Shown: positions 53,192 to 61,892, counted from the stretch's first letter. The stretch is DNA of 64,000 nucleotides from Peptoclostridium litorale DSM 5388 (GCF_900141635.1 NZ_FSRH01000016.1:19280-83279); one strand, 5' to 3'. Numbers and translations: made by a program. Notes: generated from the sequence alone by a model not told the origin.

Positions 53192-54010
53192 CTAGAATGC
53201 AGGTATTATTGCTCCCTCGTACTTTTCCTCTATGAATTTTTTAACCTCTTCAGAGTTTAGCACTTCCATAAGAGTTTTTATGTCTTCTCTTTCTGTGTCC
53301 CCGTCTCTTACAGTCACTATGTTTGCATAAGGAGAATCCTTTCCTTCAATGAACAGCGAATCATTCAGCGGATTCATTCCGGCCTTGAGAGCATAGTTTG
53401 TGTTTATAACCGCAAGCTCCACGTCGTCGAGAACCCTTGGAAGCTGAGCCGCATCAAGCTCCTTGAAGCTAAGGTTCTTTTCATTTTTTACAATGTCGTT
53501 TGGAGTCTGGCTCAGACTTGCGTTATCCTTAAGCTCTATTATTCCCTGGCTTTGAAGCAGAAGAAGAGCCCTTCCCTCATTTGTAGGGTCGTTTGGAATT
53601 GCAACTGCAGCTCCGTCTTCAAGAGCCTGCAAATCTTTTATGCTTTTTGAATATCCCGCCATAGGCTCCACATGAACATTGCCTGCAGAGACAATTTCTA
53701 TATTGTTCTTTGCAGCAAAATCATCCATGTACGGAGCATGCTGGAAGAAGTTTGCATCTAGCTCGCCTTCTGAAAGTGCAAGGTTTGGTGTTACATAGTC
53801 GTTAAACTCCTTTATTTCAAGCTTTATTCCCTTTTCCTCAAGCTGAGGCTTTATAAATTCAAGAATTTCAGAATGAGGAACCGGCGTAGCCCCCACAACA
53901 AGTGTCTTTTCCTGCGATGCTGGCGCGGCATCCTCGCCTTTAGCTGTGCATCCCGCAAGCAAAGTCACAGACAGTGCAATTAATAGTGCTGATTTCAATA
54001 GTTTTTTCAT
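53192..54010 (-). CDS. metQ: Methionine ABC transporter substrate-binding lipoprotein MetQ
   Basis: This 272-aa lipoprotein has a signal peptide and lipobox LLAGC with Cys21. The mature domain is of the NLPA/MetQ family: VVGATPVPHSEILEF, ANFFQHAPYMDDF, IPNDPTNEGRALLLLQ and VINTNYAL. It delivers methionine to MetNI at the membrane. The ATG at 54010 was chosen, 8 nt after AGGAGG. It is the last gene of metNIQ, with 152 bp between metI and metQ that contain only weak inverted repeats. Confidence 0.93.
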   Translation of the reverse strand: MKKLLKSALLIALSVTLLAGCTAKGEDAAPASQEKTLVVGATPVPHSEILEFIKPQLEEKGIKLEIKEFNDYVTPNLALSEGELDANFFQHAPYMDDFAAKNNIEIVSAGNVHVEPMAGYSKSIKDLQALEDGAAVAIPNDPTNEGRALLLLQSQGIIELKDNASLSQTPNDIVKNEKNLSFKELDAAQLPRVLDDVELAVINTNYALKAGMNPLNDSLFIEGKDSPYANIVTVRDGDTEREDIKTLMEVLNSEEVKKFIEEKYEGAIIPAF

Positions 54011-54162
54011 TTCAATATCCTCCTGTTTTATCATTTGTATTTTTCACTTCATATGCATTATGTATTTTTCAATACACTCATAACGTTTATTCATTAAAGC
54101 ATGTCCAAAGCGCAAGGCGTCCTGGCGTTCACACCTCACATGCCTGCAATATATAAGTCACA

Positions 54163-54822
54163 TTACCTCTTGTCAAATTTGGCGCTGAGCATGTTGCCCC
54201 CCGCCTGAATGGCCTGAACCATAACTATAAGTACTATTATTGTAGCGACCAGCACATCCGTTTCAAACCTCTGGTAGCCGTATCTTATTGCAAGGTCTCC
54301 TATTCCTCCCCCACCTATGGCTCCAGCCATTGCAGAATATCCAAGTATGTTTATTATGGTTATTGTCACACCCAGCATTAGCGATGGCAGAGCCTCCGGA
54401 AGCAGCACACTGCTTATTATCTGAAGTCTTGTGGCTCCGCAGGCCATTGCTGCCTCGACCACGCCCTTGTCTACCTCCTTTAGAGAGCTTTCAACCACCC
54501 TTGCAACAAAAGGCGCAGCTGCTATTGAAAGTGGAACTATTGCTGCCGTAGAGCCTATGCTCGTTCCCACTATAAGCCTTGAAAGCGGGAATATTGCAAT
54601 AATAAGTATTATGAACGGCAGCGACCTTGCCGTATTTACGGCAAACCCTATCACCGAGTTAAGCCTTGGCATGGGCATTATATTGTCCTTTTCAGTCACT
54701 ATGAGCACAACCCCCAGCGCAAATCCGCTTATGCAGGCGAAGACAGTTGAAAATAAAACCATGTAAAGAGTCTCCCAAAGAGACGGTACCATCAAACTAT
54801 ACAGCTTCTGCAGCTCTAACAT
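54163..54822 (-). CDS. metI: Methionine ABC transporter permease MetI
   Basis: This 219-aa permease has five or six helices and the typical MetI sequence: NTARSLPFIILIIAI, the EAA-loop EAAMACGATRLQIISSVLLPEALPSL (coupling to the ATPase; core ACGATRLQI), and SAMAGAIGGGGIGDLAI. The start is ATG with GGAGGTGACAG upstream. It overlaps the end of metN by 26 bp. The assignment to methionine is supported by the SAM riboswitch in front of the operon. Confidence 0.94.
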   Translation of the reverse strand: MLELQKLYSLMVPSLWETLYMVLFSTVFACISGFALGVVLIVTEKDNIMPMPRLNSVIGFAVNTARSLPFIILIIAIFPLSRLIVGTSIGSTAAIVPLSIAAAPFVARVVESSLKEVDKGVVEAAMACGATRLQIISSVLLPEALPSLMLGVTITIINILGYSAMAGAIGGGGIGDLAIRYGYQRFETDVLVATIIVLIVMVQAIQAGGNMLSAKFDKR

Positions 54823-55558
54823 CGCCTGTCACCTCCAAAAATCTTCTCGCGGTATTGCTCTGCGGAGCCTTTATAAGCTCTTTTATCCCCTTTTCCTCTG
54901 CAACTATGCCCTTTTCAAGCACAGCAACCCTCGTGCACACCTTCTTTATGACGTCCATCTCATGTGTTATTATGACTACTGTTATGCCCAGCTTATTGTT
55001 TATGTCCCTTATCAGGGAGAGTATTGAGTCTGTTGTGCTTGGATCTAGCGCCGAAGTCGCCTCGTCGCAAAGAAGTATGTCCGGGCTGTTTGCAAGGGCC
55101 CTTGCTATTCCGACCCTTTGCTTTTCACCTCCTGAAAGCTGGGAAGGATATGAGTTTGCCTTTTGAGAAAGGTTTACAGTTTGGAGAAGGCTTTCAACCC
55201 TTTCCCTTATCTCCTCTTTGCTCTTTTTGGCTATTCTCATCGGAAAAGCTATGTTGTCAAATACAGTTGAGTTCATAAGGAGGTTGAAATGCTGAAAAAC
55301 CATTCCTATCTTTTTTCTCTTTTCCCTTATCTGGGACTCGCTGAGTGAAGTCATGTCCACTCCGTCTATTTTAACACTTCCGCTTGTAGGCCTTTCCAGC
55401 ATGTTTATGCACCTTAAAAGCGATGACTTTCCGGCTCCCGAAAGCCCTATTATGCCGTATATCTCACCGTCTTCTATCGTAAGGCTTATGTCGCTTAGCG
55501 CCTTGAAATCCCCCTCTGATGAGCTGTAAACCTTGCTTAGTCCAGTTATGCTTATCAT
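54797..55558 (-). CDS. metN: Methionine ABC transporter ATPase MetN (lacks regulatory domain)
   Basis: This 253-aa ABC ATPase has Walker A GLSGAGKSSLL, the Q-loop in VFQHFNLL, signature QLSGGEKQRVGIARAL, Walker B ILLCDEATSALD and the H-loop THEMD. The nucleotide-binding domain is complete, but the protein ends soon after it. MetN usually has about 340 aa with a C-terminal NIL domain that binds methionine and inhibits transport, and this is absent. The ATG at 55558 follows AGAGGTG. Longer frames run into the riboswitch terminator. It is the first gene of the operon. Confidence 0.93.
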   Translation of the reverse strand: MISITGLSKVYSSSEGDFKALSDISLTIEDGEIYGIIGLSGAGKSSLLRCINMLERPTSGSVKIDGVDMTSLSESQIREKRKKIGMVFQHFNLLMNSTVFDNIAFPMRIAKKSKEEIRERVESLLQTVNLSQKANSYPSQLSGGEKQRVGIARALANSPDILLCDEATSALDPSTTDSILSLIRDINNKLGITVVIITHEMDVIKKVCTRVAVLEKGIVAEEKGIKELIKAPQSNTARRFLEVTGDVRAAEAV

Positions 55559-55674
55559 TACATACACCTCTTTCCATTTTTTATATATTTTGTAAGTAAA
55601 TTTTTGCAACTTTCCCCAAAAGCCGCCATTCCCGCCGCATACTGCATGACCTTGAAGGTTTTGTAAAATGCAAA

Positions 55675-55728
55675 GGCCTCCTTCGATAAGAAGGAGGCCC
55701 ATAAAAAAAACCCCTCGAAAGAGGGGTG
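55675..55728 (-). terminator. Tandem terminators of the SAM riboswitch
   Basis: The first hairpin pairs CCCCTC with GAGGGG (55711-55726) and is followed by eight T residues. This is the expression-platform terminator. A second hairpin pairs GGCCTCCTT with AAGGAGGCC (55675-55699) and is followed only by TTTGCATTTT. The second may be a back-up stop or control ribosome access. Confidence 0.88.
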
Positions 55729-55744
55729 TATGCTCGCATCACTA

Positions 55745-55849
55745 CTCATCTTTCAGCCGATTAAAGCTGCTGGATTTAGCACCATGACACAGTATGTCGT
55801 GTCGGTTGCCGGGCTTCACAGGGCCAGTCCCTCTGCCACTCTTGATAAG
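55745..55849 (-). promoter_or_regulatory. SAM-I riboswitch (S-box) aptamer
   Basis: The minus strand shows the classical S-box: P1 strand CTTATCAAGAG, then GGCAGAGGGACTGGCCC, GAAGCCCGGCAACC, GTGCTAAATCC, and the closing GAAAGATGAG. The outer CTTATC pairs with GATGAG. S-adenosylmethionine binding should favour the terminator at 55703-55728 and switch off metNIQ. This ties the transporter to methionine. Confidence 0.97.
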
Positions 55850-55916
55850 TTTATATTCATTTTTTACGTTCAAACGAGTACTTGCATCCTGTATACTTCG
55901 CTTGCTCGATAAAAAG

Positions 55917-55945
55917 AGTATATTCCATTACAGTTTGAATGTCAA
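55917..55945 (-). promoter_or_regulatory. Promoter of the metNIQ operon
   Basis: On the minus strand a consensus -35 TTGACA (55940-55945) and -10 TATACT (55917-55922) are separated by 17 bp. The start point would fall about 60 bp before the SAM-I aptamer. Confidence 0.85.
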
Positions 55946-55971
55946 CAGTTATTATTAATTTTTTATGGGTT

Positions 55972-56364
55972 TTAAGCTCTCCATATGTCATATGCCCTTC
56001 CCAATCTGTTTACAAGGCTCTTTCTAACGTCAACATGTACAAAATTCTCGTATATCCCCACTCCCCTAAAGCCAAGCCTTATCGCAGCTGCCGCAATTTT
56101 ATCGCTCCCAATGCCAACCACCTTTATGTCAGCCGCCCTTCCGTATATGTGCTGGGAGTTTTCAGCCCCTCCCACCATATCGTTGTAGCTCCTTGTCCTG
56201 TATCCGCTTGTTATCACTATAGGCCTTTTGAAATAATCCCTGAGCCCTTGGAGCCTTCTTACAAGCTCCATGTCAAACAGAACCCGTCCCCCGCCGCCCT
56301 TGCACGCAAATTCAGAAACGCAAAAATTAGCGGAAAGCTTAACATCCTTTTCAAGCATATACAT
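55972..56364 (-). CDS. M15-type zinc D,D-carboxypeptidase-like protein
   Basis: This 130-aa single-domain protein of the peptidase M15 (type 3) family may cleave cell-wall peptides. Zinc and active-site elements are SGYRTRSYNDMV, SQHIYGRAADI (His and Asp ligands) and FVHVD (His ligand). There is no signal peptide, so it could act as a phage-type or sporulation-stage endopeptidase, or be exported another way. I chose the ATG at 56364, 8 nt after GGAGG. It stands alone, between the met promoter and the divergent hutP gene. Confidence 0.85.
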   Translation of the reverse strand: MYMLEKDVKLSANFCVSEFACKGGGGRVLFDMELVRRLQGLRDYFKRPIVITSGYRTRSYNDMVGGAENSQHIYGRAADIKVVGIGSDKIAAAAIRLGFRGVGIYENFVHVDVRKSLVNRLGRAYDIWRA

Positions 56365-56546
56365 ATCACGCACCTCCAAAATCCCTTTTATATTTAATAT
56401 TCATTTCAAAGGCAAAACCTATACAAGTTTTTTGTGAGTATGTGATTACACTCAAAATAATGTGATATAATCTTAATTATATGTACAGCTTTTTCCAAAT
56501 GAAACCCAATAGCCCATAGCTTAAAATAAAATCCAGGGAGGTTCAT

Positions 56547-56963
56547 ATGTCAAAGAGCACAGATGTTACAAAAGCCTCTGTAAAAATCGCCATATCTTCA
56601 AGGGACGAAGAGGACAAACTCGTAAGAGAGTTTAAAAAAGAAGGCATAATATCCACAGGAGTTGACATCGGAGGAAATCTCTTGAATTCAATTCCAAAAA
56701 TAATCGAAAGAGCGCTGGTTGCGGCAAAGAGAACGGGCGTCATAAGCGACTGCCATGTTCACGAGGGAGCAGTTATAGGCGCCACCAGAGAGACCATAAA
56801 TCAGGTTTCAGAAAAAGCCACGGGATTTAATGTGGGAGGAAAAATCGGAATAGCTCGTTCAGGAGAACACATAAGCATATGCCTGTTTTTAAGCATAGGA
56901 GTGCTTCATCTAGATGATATTGTAATAGGGCTTGCCCACAGGTCAATACCAGACAACTGCTAA
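56547..56963 (+). CDS. hutP: HutP family RNA-binding antiterminator
   Basis: HutP is a hexameric protein that, with L-histidine and a divalent metal, binds a leader RNA and prevents termination of histidine-utilisation genes. The 138-aa product has the family's RTGVISDCHVHEGAVIGAT (histidine-rich metal site; core DCHVHEGAV), GKIGIARSG and the C-terminal GLAHRSI. The start is ATG after GGGAGG. No hut genes are in the window, and the gene is closed off by a strong terminator, so it acts on a distant target. Confidence 0.9.
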   Translation: MSKSTDVTKASVKIAISSRDEEDKLVREFKKEGIISTGVDIGGNLLNSIPKIIERALVAAKRTGVISDCHVHEGAVIGATRETINQVSEKATGFNVGGKIGIARSGEHISICLFLSIGVLHLDDIVIGLAHRSIPDNC

Positions 56964-56964
56964 C

Positions 56965-57015
56965 AAAATAGCCCGGGACACAAACTTGTAAAGTTTAACA
57001 ATCCCGGGCTATTTT
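56965..57015. terminator. Bidirectional terminator between hutP and a GGDEF gene
   Basis: AAAATAGCCCGGGA pairs perfectly with TCCCGGGCTATTTT (14 bp) around a 23-base loop. T-rich ends on both strands suit the convergent genes on either side. Confidence 0.88.
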
Positions 57016-57038
57016 ATATTTATATTCAAATTGCAATA

Positions 57039-57998
57039 TCAGTCTCTGTAAAACCCTGCGCTGCAGCTGACTGCAGTTATGCATTCCAGGCCGCTGCTTT
57101 TCTTCTCGCTGTACATCTCCACATCAGCAGCCCTTATAAGAGAATTAAAATCAGACCCGTCCTCGGGATACACGCTCATTCCCATGCTGCATTTTATCTC
57201 TATCCATTTCCCGTCTATGCTAAATGGATTTTCAAAGCATCTTATTATGCGCTTTGCAATTATGCGCGCAGCCTCCTTGTCTTTTATGCCCGATAGAATT
57301 ATACCAAATTCATCTCCGCCAAACCTTGCCGCAAAATCATTTCCCCTTACGGATTTTTTAAGCCTTTTTCCCACCATACTTAAAAGCTTGTCCCCTGTGA
57401 CATGTCCAAAATCATCATTTATCCTTTTGAAATTATCCATGTCTATGAATATGAGTACAAACTCGGAGTTTTCACGGTCGGCTCTTTTCATCTCCTCTTC
57501 GATTCGCATCTTTAAAAACCTCTTGTTTGGAAGCTCCGTAAGCTCGTCGTGAAGAGCCATTTGAAAATACTTTCTGACCGCGGGATGTTCTTCCCCATAT
57601 TCCTCATCATACTCGCCCTGCGGAAACACAGTTACATTCAAGACTATGTTTTCTCCTATTTCAACAGGCACCGCCAGTACTTTCACCTCGACTGTCGAAG
57701 CATCGCAAAGCCTGTGCCTTGTGTTGGACATCTGTCTCCCTTCCATTACAAACCTCACTTTGCTGGGCACGCTTTCAAAATCACCCGTATCTATAGCATC
57801 CAAGGGCTTTCCTATAATTTCATCTCTGGAGTAACCATAAAAATCCTCCGCCGCCTTGTTTGCCTCAACGAGAGTCTGAGTGTTGGGATCCACAATAAAC
57901 ATCACATTGGGATTTGCATAAAAAAGCATCTTGTACATCTCATCATCGACATTTACCACTTTACCGGCACCTTTATGTCTCTTTTCAAAATCATCCAT
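57039..57998 (-). CDS. PAS-GGDEF diguanylate cyclase
   Basis: This 319-aa soluble protein has a PAS domain (about 20-130; FIVDPNTQTLVEANKAAEDFYGY, core EANKAAEDFYGY) and a GGDEF domain (about 155-315). The active site RFGGDEFG is intact, and an RGND inhibitory site lies five residues before it, so c-di-GMP synthesis with product inhibition is expected. The ATG at 57998 was chosen, after AAGGGGGG. The PAS ligand is unknown. A perfect 18-bp palindrome lies upstream at 58078-58095. Confidence 0.92.
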   Translation of the reverse strand: MDDFEKRHKGAGKVVNVDDEMYKMLFYANPNVMFIVDPNTQTLVEANKAAEDFYGYSRDEIIGKPLDAIDTGDFESVPSKVRFVMEGRQMSNTRHRLCDASTVEVKVLAVPVEIGENIVLNVTVFPQGEYDEEYGEEHPAVRKYFQMALHDELTELPNKRFLKMRIEEEMKRADRENSEFVLIFIDMDNFKRINDDFGHVTGDKLLSMVGKRLKKSVRGNDFAARFGGDEFGIILSGIKDKEAARIIAKRIIRCFENPFSIDGKWIEIKCSMGMSVYPEDGSDFNSLIRAADVEMYSEKKSSGLECITAVSCSAGFYRD

Positions 57999-58077
57999 AT
58001 AAGTCCCCCCTTGGACAAACAACCCTTTTTAACCCCTCTGATATATATAGTAATTTATTCCTATTGCAATAATTAAA

Positions 58078-58095
58078 ATTCGCAATTGTGCGAAT
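58078..58095. promoter_or_regulatory. 18-bp perfect palindrome upstream of the GGDEF gene
   Basis: ATTCGCA and TGCGAAT flank ATTG as a perfect palindrome about 80 bp before the diguanylate cyclase start. It may be a regulator binding site. The rest of 58100-58340 is AT-rich and shows nothing I can name. Confidence 0.35.
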
Positions 58096-58346
58096 ATGGT
58101 AATTTAATTTTATCATATCCGATGGCTTTGTTACAGTCTCAAAAAATATGAATTTTACGAGCTATAACGACATTTTTCAACCGCTTTGTTCTTTTTTATT
58201 TCATACCCAAGTCTGTATTTTCAAATATGTTTTTTCTATAAATTATATGTCTGTCCAAGCCCCCATTTATCTATCGCTTTTTTGCCAGTTTTCCACATTC
58301 ACGCCACATAGTATTTTGATAATTCTATCACTATGCGGTTTCACAC

Positions 58347-58375
58347 TTGACTTTACTGTATACAGGATATATAAT
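58347..58375 (+). promoter_or_regulatory. Promoter of the ABC importer operon
   Basis: TTGACT (58347-58352) and TATAAT (58370-58375) are 17 bp apart. The leader of about 130 nt contains a short GC hairpin (GCCGC with GCGGC near 58403), three TAGRATTTG-like direct repeats and an ATTTGC/GCAAAT hairpin. I found no T-box or known riboswitch core. Confidence 0.8.
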
Positions 58376-58514
58376 CGTTTGAAACGGTAGAGTTTTTGTA
58401 GCGCCGCAGGCCGCGGCAGTAGGAATTTGTAGAATTTGTAGGATTTGCATAAGCAAATTGGACTTGCTTTTTCAGTAGAATATTTTAAAACTTAATCTTT
58501 AGGAGGATGGTAGT

Positions 58515-59531
58515 ATGGCTAGGAAACTTATCTCTATTTTTTGTGTTACTCTTCTTTTAAGTCTGTCGGTGCTTACAGGTTGTTCAAACGACCAGGAGGC
58601 TTCCAGCGGCAGTTCCGATTCAAATTCAAGTGAAACTTACAGCATAGGAATATCCCAGATAGTGGAGCACCCCGCTCTTGACTCTTCAAGACAGGGAATA
58701 ATAGACGCTCTTGCCGAGGAAGGTTTTGTGGAAGGTAAAAACCTCGACATTGAGTTCCAAAACGCTCAGGGCGACATGCCTACGGCTCAGACAATAGCCG
58801 ACGGCTTTGTGTCTTCCAAAAAGGACATGATAGTGGCAATTGCAACTCCATGTGCCCAGACAGCCCTTAACGCCACGAAAGACATTCCTATAATAGTCAC
58901 GGCAATAACAGATCCTGTAGGTGCGGGACTTGTAAACTCACTTGAAAAACCAGGCGGAAATGTCACAGGAACAAGCGATGCGACCCCGATTGACAAGCAA
59001 TTTTCTCTTATAAAATCTCTTATTCCAAATGCAAAGAAAATAGGAATCATATATAACACAAGTGAAGCAAATTCAGTAGTACAGGTTGAAAACGCCAAAA
59101 AGGCGGCGCAGGAGCTTGGCTTTGAGATAGTGGAGGCTGGAATAACAAGCGTAAACGACATTGACCAGACTCTTAATTCAATACTTCCTCAAATAGACGT
59201 GCTTTACACTCCTGCAGACAACATGGTTGCATCTGCAATGGCCCTTATATCGAACAAGTGCACTGAAAAGGGCAAGGCTGTAATAGGCGCGGAGGAAGGC
59301 CATGTCAAGGGCGGCGCTCTTGCAACAGAGGGCATTGACTACTACACACTTGGACTTCAGACAGGAAAGATAGCCGCAAGAGTTCTTAATGGCGAAAATC
59401 CTGGCGACATACCGGTTTCCCTTCTCGAGGAGACATCACTTGTGATAAACGAAAAAACAGCCAAGGCCCTGGGACTACAGATTCCTCAGGACATTCTGGA
59501 AAGAGCTGAGATTTTAAAAGGAGATGAATAA
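58515..59531 (+). CDS. ABC transporter substrate-binding lipoprotein (TrpX-like)
   Basis: This 338-aa lipoprotein has lipobox LTGC with Cys23 and a serine-rich spacer. The mature part belongs to the ABC_sub_bind family: GISQIVEHPALDSSRQGI, TDPVGAGLV, NVTGTSD and LYTPADNMVASA. Members named TrpX bind tryptophan or tyrosine, but the family includes other ligands. The start is ATG with AGGAGG upstream. It is the first of three importer genes. Confidence 0.9.
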   Translation: MARKLISIFCVTLLLSLSVLTGCSNDQEASSGSSDSNSSETYSIGISQIVEHPALDSSRQGIIDALAEEGFVEGKNLDIEFQNAQGDMPTAQTIADGFVSSKKDMIVAIATPCAQTALNATKDIPIIVTAITDPVGAGLVNSLEKPGGNVTGTSDATPIDKQFSLIKSLIPNAKKIGIIYNTSEANSVVQVENAKKAAQELGFEIVEAGITSVNDIDQTLNSILPQIDVLYTPADNMVASAMALISNKCTEKGKAVIGAEEGHVKGGALATEGIDYYTLGLQTGKIAARVLNGENPGDIPVSLLEETSLVINEKTAKALGLQIPQDILERAEILKGDE

Positions 59532-59533
59532 GA

Positions 59534-60442
59534 GTGCTGGACTTTTCTATAAATGTACTTCAGCAGGGACTGATATTTTCAATAATGGTTCTCGGAGTAT
59601 ATATAACATACAAGATACTTGATTTCCCGGATCTTTCGGTTGACGGAAGCTTTGTCACAGGGGCCGCGATATGCGCGGCCCTTCTGCCTAAGGGAATAAA
59701 CCCGATAATCGTCTGCCTAGTGGCATTTGCCGCGGGCACGCTCGCAGGTCTTGCAACAGGAATACTTCACGTGAAGCTTAAAATTACAAACCTGCTTTCG
59801 GGAATACTGGTAATGATAGGGCTTTACTCCATAAACCTTAGAATAATGGGAAAGTCGAACATTCCCCTTTTCAACGAGACCACACTATTTTCAAACGGCA
59901 TTCATCCGCTTGTTGTAATAGCCATAATTGCAGTTTCCTCAAAACTCCTGCTTGATTTTTTACTCTCAACAAAGCTCGGTTTTTTGATAGTGGCTACTGG
60001 AGACAACCCGGACATGGTTACATCACTTGGAATAGACACTGGAAAGATGAAAATACTTGCACTTATGCTCTCAAACGGGCTTGTGGCGCTTTCAGGAGCT
60101 GTAATGGCCCAGTACCAGAGATTTTCAGACGTTGGAATGGGAACGGGCATAGTCGTAATGGGGCTTGCCTCGATAATATTCGGAGAGGCCATATTCAAAA
60201 GGCTGCCTTTTATAATACCTACGACAATGGCTCTTTTAGGTTCGATAATGTACAGGCTCAGCATAGGAGCCGCACTCAGGATGGGGCTTTCCCCGACTGA
60301 CCTGAAGCTTGTGACATGCATTATAATAGTTGCCGCGCTTTCGGCAGGCAATCTAGGCCAGGTCAAGGGCCTGAAATCAATTTTTTCAAAAGGGGGGCTT
60401 TTCGGTGCTAAGACTAAAAGATCTGTCCAAAACATTCAATAA
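59534..60442 (+). CDS. ABC transporter permease (TrpY-like)
   Basis: This 302-aa permease of the branched-chain-type (BPD_transp_2) family has 8-9 helices, with FPDLSVDGSFVTGAAI and ALSNGLVALSGAVMAQYQ-like conserved helices (NGLVALSGAVMAQYQ). The start is GTG, 2 bp after the binding-protein gene. Its end overlaps the ATPase gene by 38 bp. Confidence 0.9.
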   Translation: MLDFSINVLQQGLIFSIMVLGVYITYKILDFPDLSVDGSFVTGAAICAALLPKGINPIIVCLVAFAAGTLAGLATGILHVKLKITNLLSGILVMIGLYSINLRIMGKSNIPLFNETTLFSNGIHPLVVIAIIAVSSKLLLDFLLSTKLGFLIVATGDNPDMVTSLGIDTGKMKILALMLSNGLVALSGAVMAQYQRFSDVGMGTGIVVMGLASIIFGEAIFKRLPFIIPTTMALLGSIMYRLSIGAALRMGLSPTDLKLVTCIIIVAALSAGNLGQVKGLKSIFSKGGLFGAKTKRSVQNIQ

Positions 60443-61199
60443 GGGTACAGTAAACGAAAACAGGCTGTTTGACGGACTTTCCCTGGATGTTTCAAAAGGC
60501 GATTTCATAACCGTAATAGGCGGAAACGGAGCCGGAAAATCAACCTTGCTCAATATGATATCCGGAAAGCTCCATCCCGATGCGGGAGCAATATACATGA
60601 ACGGCAATGACATTACGGATTCACTTGAATTCCAAAGGTCAAACACAATGGCAAGGGTGTTTCAGGACCCTTCAAAGGGGACATGCCCTTCCATGAGCAT
60701 ACTGGAAAACATGTCCCTTGCATACAACAAGGGAAAGGCTTACGGCCTTACAAAAGGTGTATGCAAGGACAAGACAGAGCTTTTCAAAGAGCTTCTCTCC
60801 AGAATAGGCATAGGGCTTGAGGACAAGCTTCACACAAAGGTAAGCCTTCTTTCAGGAGGGCAAAGACAGGCCCTCTCGCTTATAATGTCTACAATGAACG
60901 AGCCTGAGCTTCTTCTGCTGGACGAGCATACAGCCGCACTCGACCCCAAGACGTCCGAGGTAATTATAAATCTTACAAGGGACATAGTTTGCGAAAAAGA
61001 AATAACCACAATAATGGTGACCCATAATATGAAACATGCAATTTCAATGGGCTCAAGGCTTCTCATGATGCAAAGGGGCCAAGTAGTCGTAGACGTGGGC
61101 GGCGAGGACAAGCAAAGCCTCACGCAAGAAAAGCTTCTTCAGATGTTCGAAGAGGCAACCGGCTGCGGCGAAGTGAATGATAGGATGCTTTTATCCTAA
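60405..61199 (+). CDS. ABC transporter ATPase (TrpZ-like)
   Basis: This 264-aa ATPase has Walker A GGNGAGKSTLLN, Q-loop VFQDP, signature LLSGGQRQALSL, Walker B LLLLDEHTAALDP and H-loop VTHNM. It completes the importer with the two preceding genes. The start is GTG after AGGGGGG. A strong terminator follows at 61225-61252. Confidence 0.92.
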   Translation: MLRLKDLSKTFNKGTVNENRLFDGLSLDVSKGDFITVIGGNGAGKSTLLNMISGKLHPDAGAIYMNGNDITDSLEFQRSNTMARVFQDPSKGTCPSMSILENMSLAYNKGKAYGLTKGVCKDKTELFKELLSRIGIGLEDKLHTKVSLLSGGQRQALSLIMSTMNEPELLLLDEHTAALDPKTSEVIINLTRDIVCEKEITTIMVTHNMKHAISMGSRLLMMQRGQVVVDVGGEDKQSLTQEKLLQMFEEATGCGEVNDRMLLS

Positions 61200-61224
61200 A
61201 TCCATCAAATACGCCATATGTCAA

Positions 61225-61252
61225 AGCAGCCGCAACAAGCGGCTGCTTTTTT
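61225..61252 (+). terminator. Terminator of the ABC importer operon
   Basis: AGCAGCCGC pairs with GCGGCTGCT around a 5-base loop and is followed by a T run. It separates the importer genes from the TetR gene. Confidence 0.92.
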
Positions 61253-61292
61253 GCTATACTATAAATATAAAAATTCAAAGAAGGTGCAAATC

Positions 61293-61892
61293 ATGAGCAA
61301 AGTAAATAAAAAGCAAATTGCCAGGAGGAAAAATATTATAAAAACAGCAGCCGGTTTGATGAATGTGGTTGGTTTTGAAAACCTTACAGTCCGCATGATT
61401 TGTGATGCTGCCAATATTTCTCCCGGAACGTTTTATCATTACTTTGACAACAAGTCGGATTTGATTATAGAACTATTCTCTTTGATTGACGATTATTTTG
61501 AAGAAAATGTCTTGGGCAGATTGGAAGATGAAAATGAACTTGTAAATATAATCACATTCTGCAAGAGCTTTTCTGAGTTCGTAACTCAAACCGGCGTGGC
61601 AAAAAGCAAGTTCATGAACTCCATGTTTCCTCCCTACAGCGAAGGGGGCCGCCATGAAGAGAGCGGCCGCATACTGTACAGGGAATTAAACTCAATAATA
61701 ACAAGGGGACAGGAAAAAGGACAAGTCACCACTGAATATGAGCCTGATCAGCTGGTTGAAATAATACTTGTTCTTCTAAGAGGCTACTGCTTTGACTGGG
61801 CAAGGCGTGAAGGCGCGTATGATTTGGTGAAATACACCGAGGACATGATATCGCTATTTATAGGAGGTCTTAAGGCTTGCCGCGACATATAA
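61293..61892 (+). CDS. TetR family transcriptional regulator
   Basis: This 199-aa regulator has an N-terminal HTH (VGFENLTVRMICDAANISPG, then TFYHYFDNKSDL) and a divergent helical ligand domain. An earlier in-frame start at 61218 lies inside the importer terminator, so I chose the ATG at 61293, after AGAAGGTG. It may control the neighbouring importer, but no operator was identified. Confidence 0.88.
   Translation: MSKVNKKQIARRKNIIKTAAGLMNVVGFENLTVRMICDAANISPGTFYHYFDNKSDLIIELFSLIDDYFEENVLGRLEDENELVNIITFCKSFSEFVTQTGVAKSKFMNSMFPPYSEGGRHEESGRILYRELNSIITRGQEKGQVTTEYEPDQLVEIILVLLRGYCFDWARREGAYDLVKYTEDMISLFIGGLKACRDI

Noticed and set aside
55559..55702. Longer MetN starting upstream at 55702
   Set aside because: The extra residues are read through the riboswitch terminators, and the ATG at 55558 has its own AGAGGTG site.
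58148..58390. 80-codon plus-strand frame before the ABC importer
   Set aside because: No ribosome site or homology, and it runs across the -35/-10 promoter. It looks like chance in AT-rich DNA.
61218..61292. Longer TetR starting at 61218
   Set aside because: The added codons lie in the importer operon's intrinsic terminator. The ATG at 61293 has a ribosome site and gives the normal family length.
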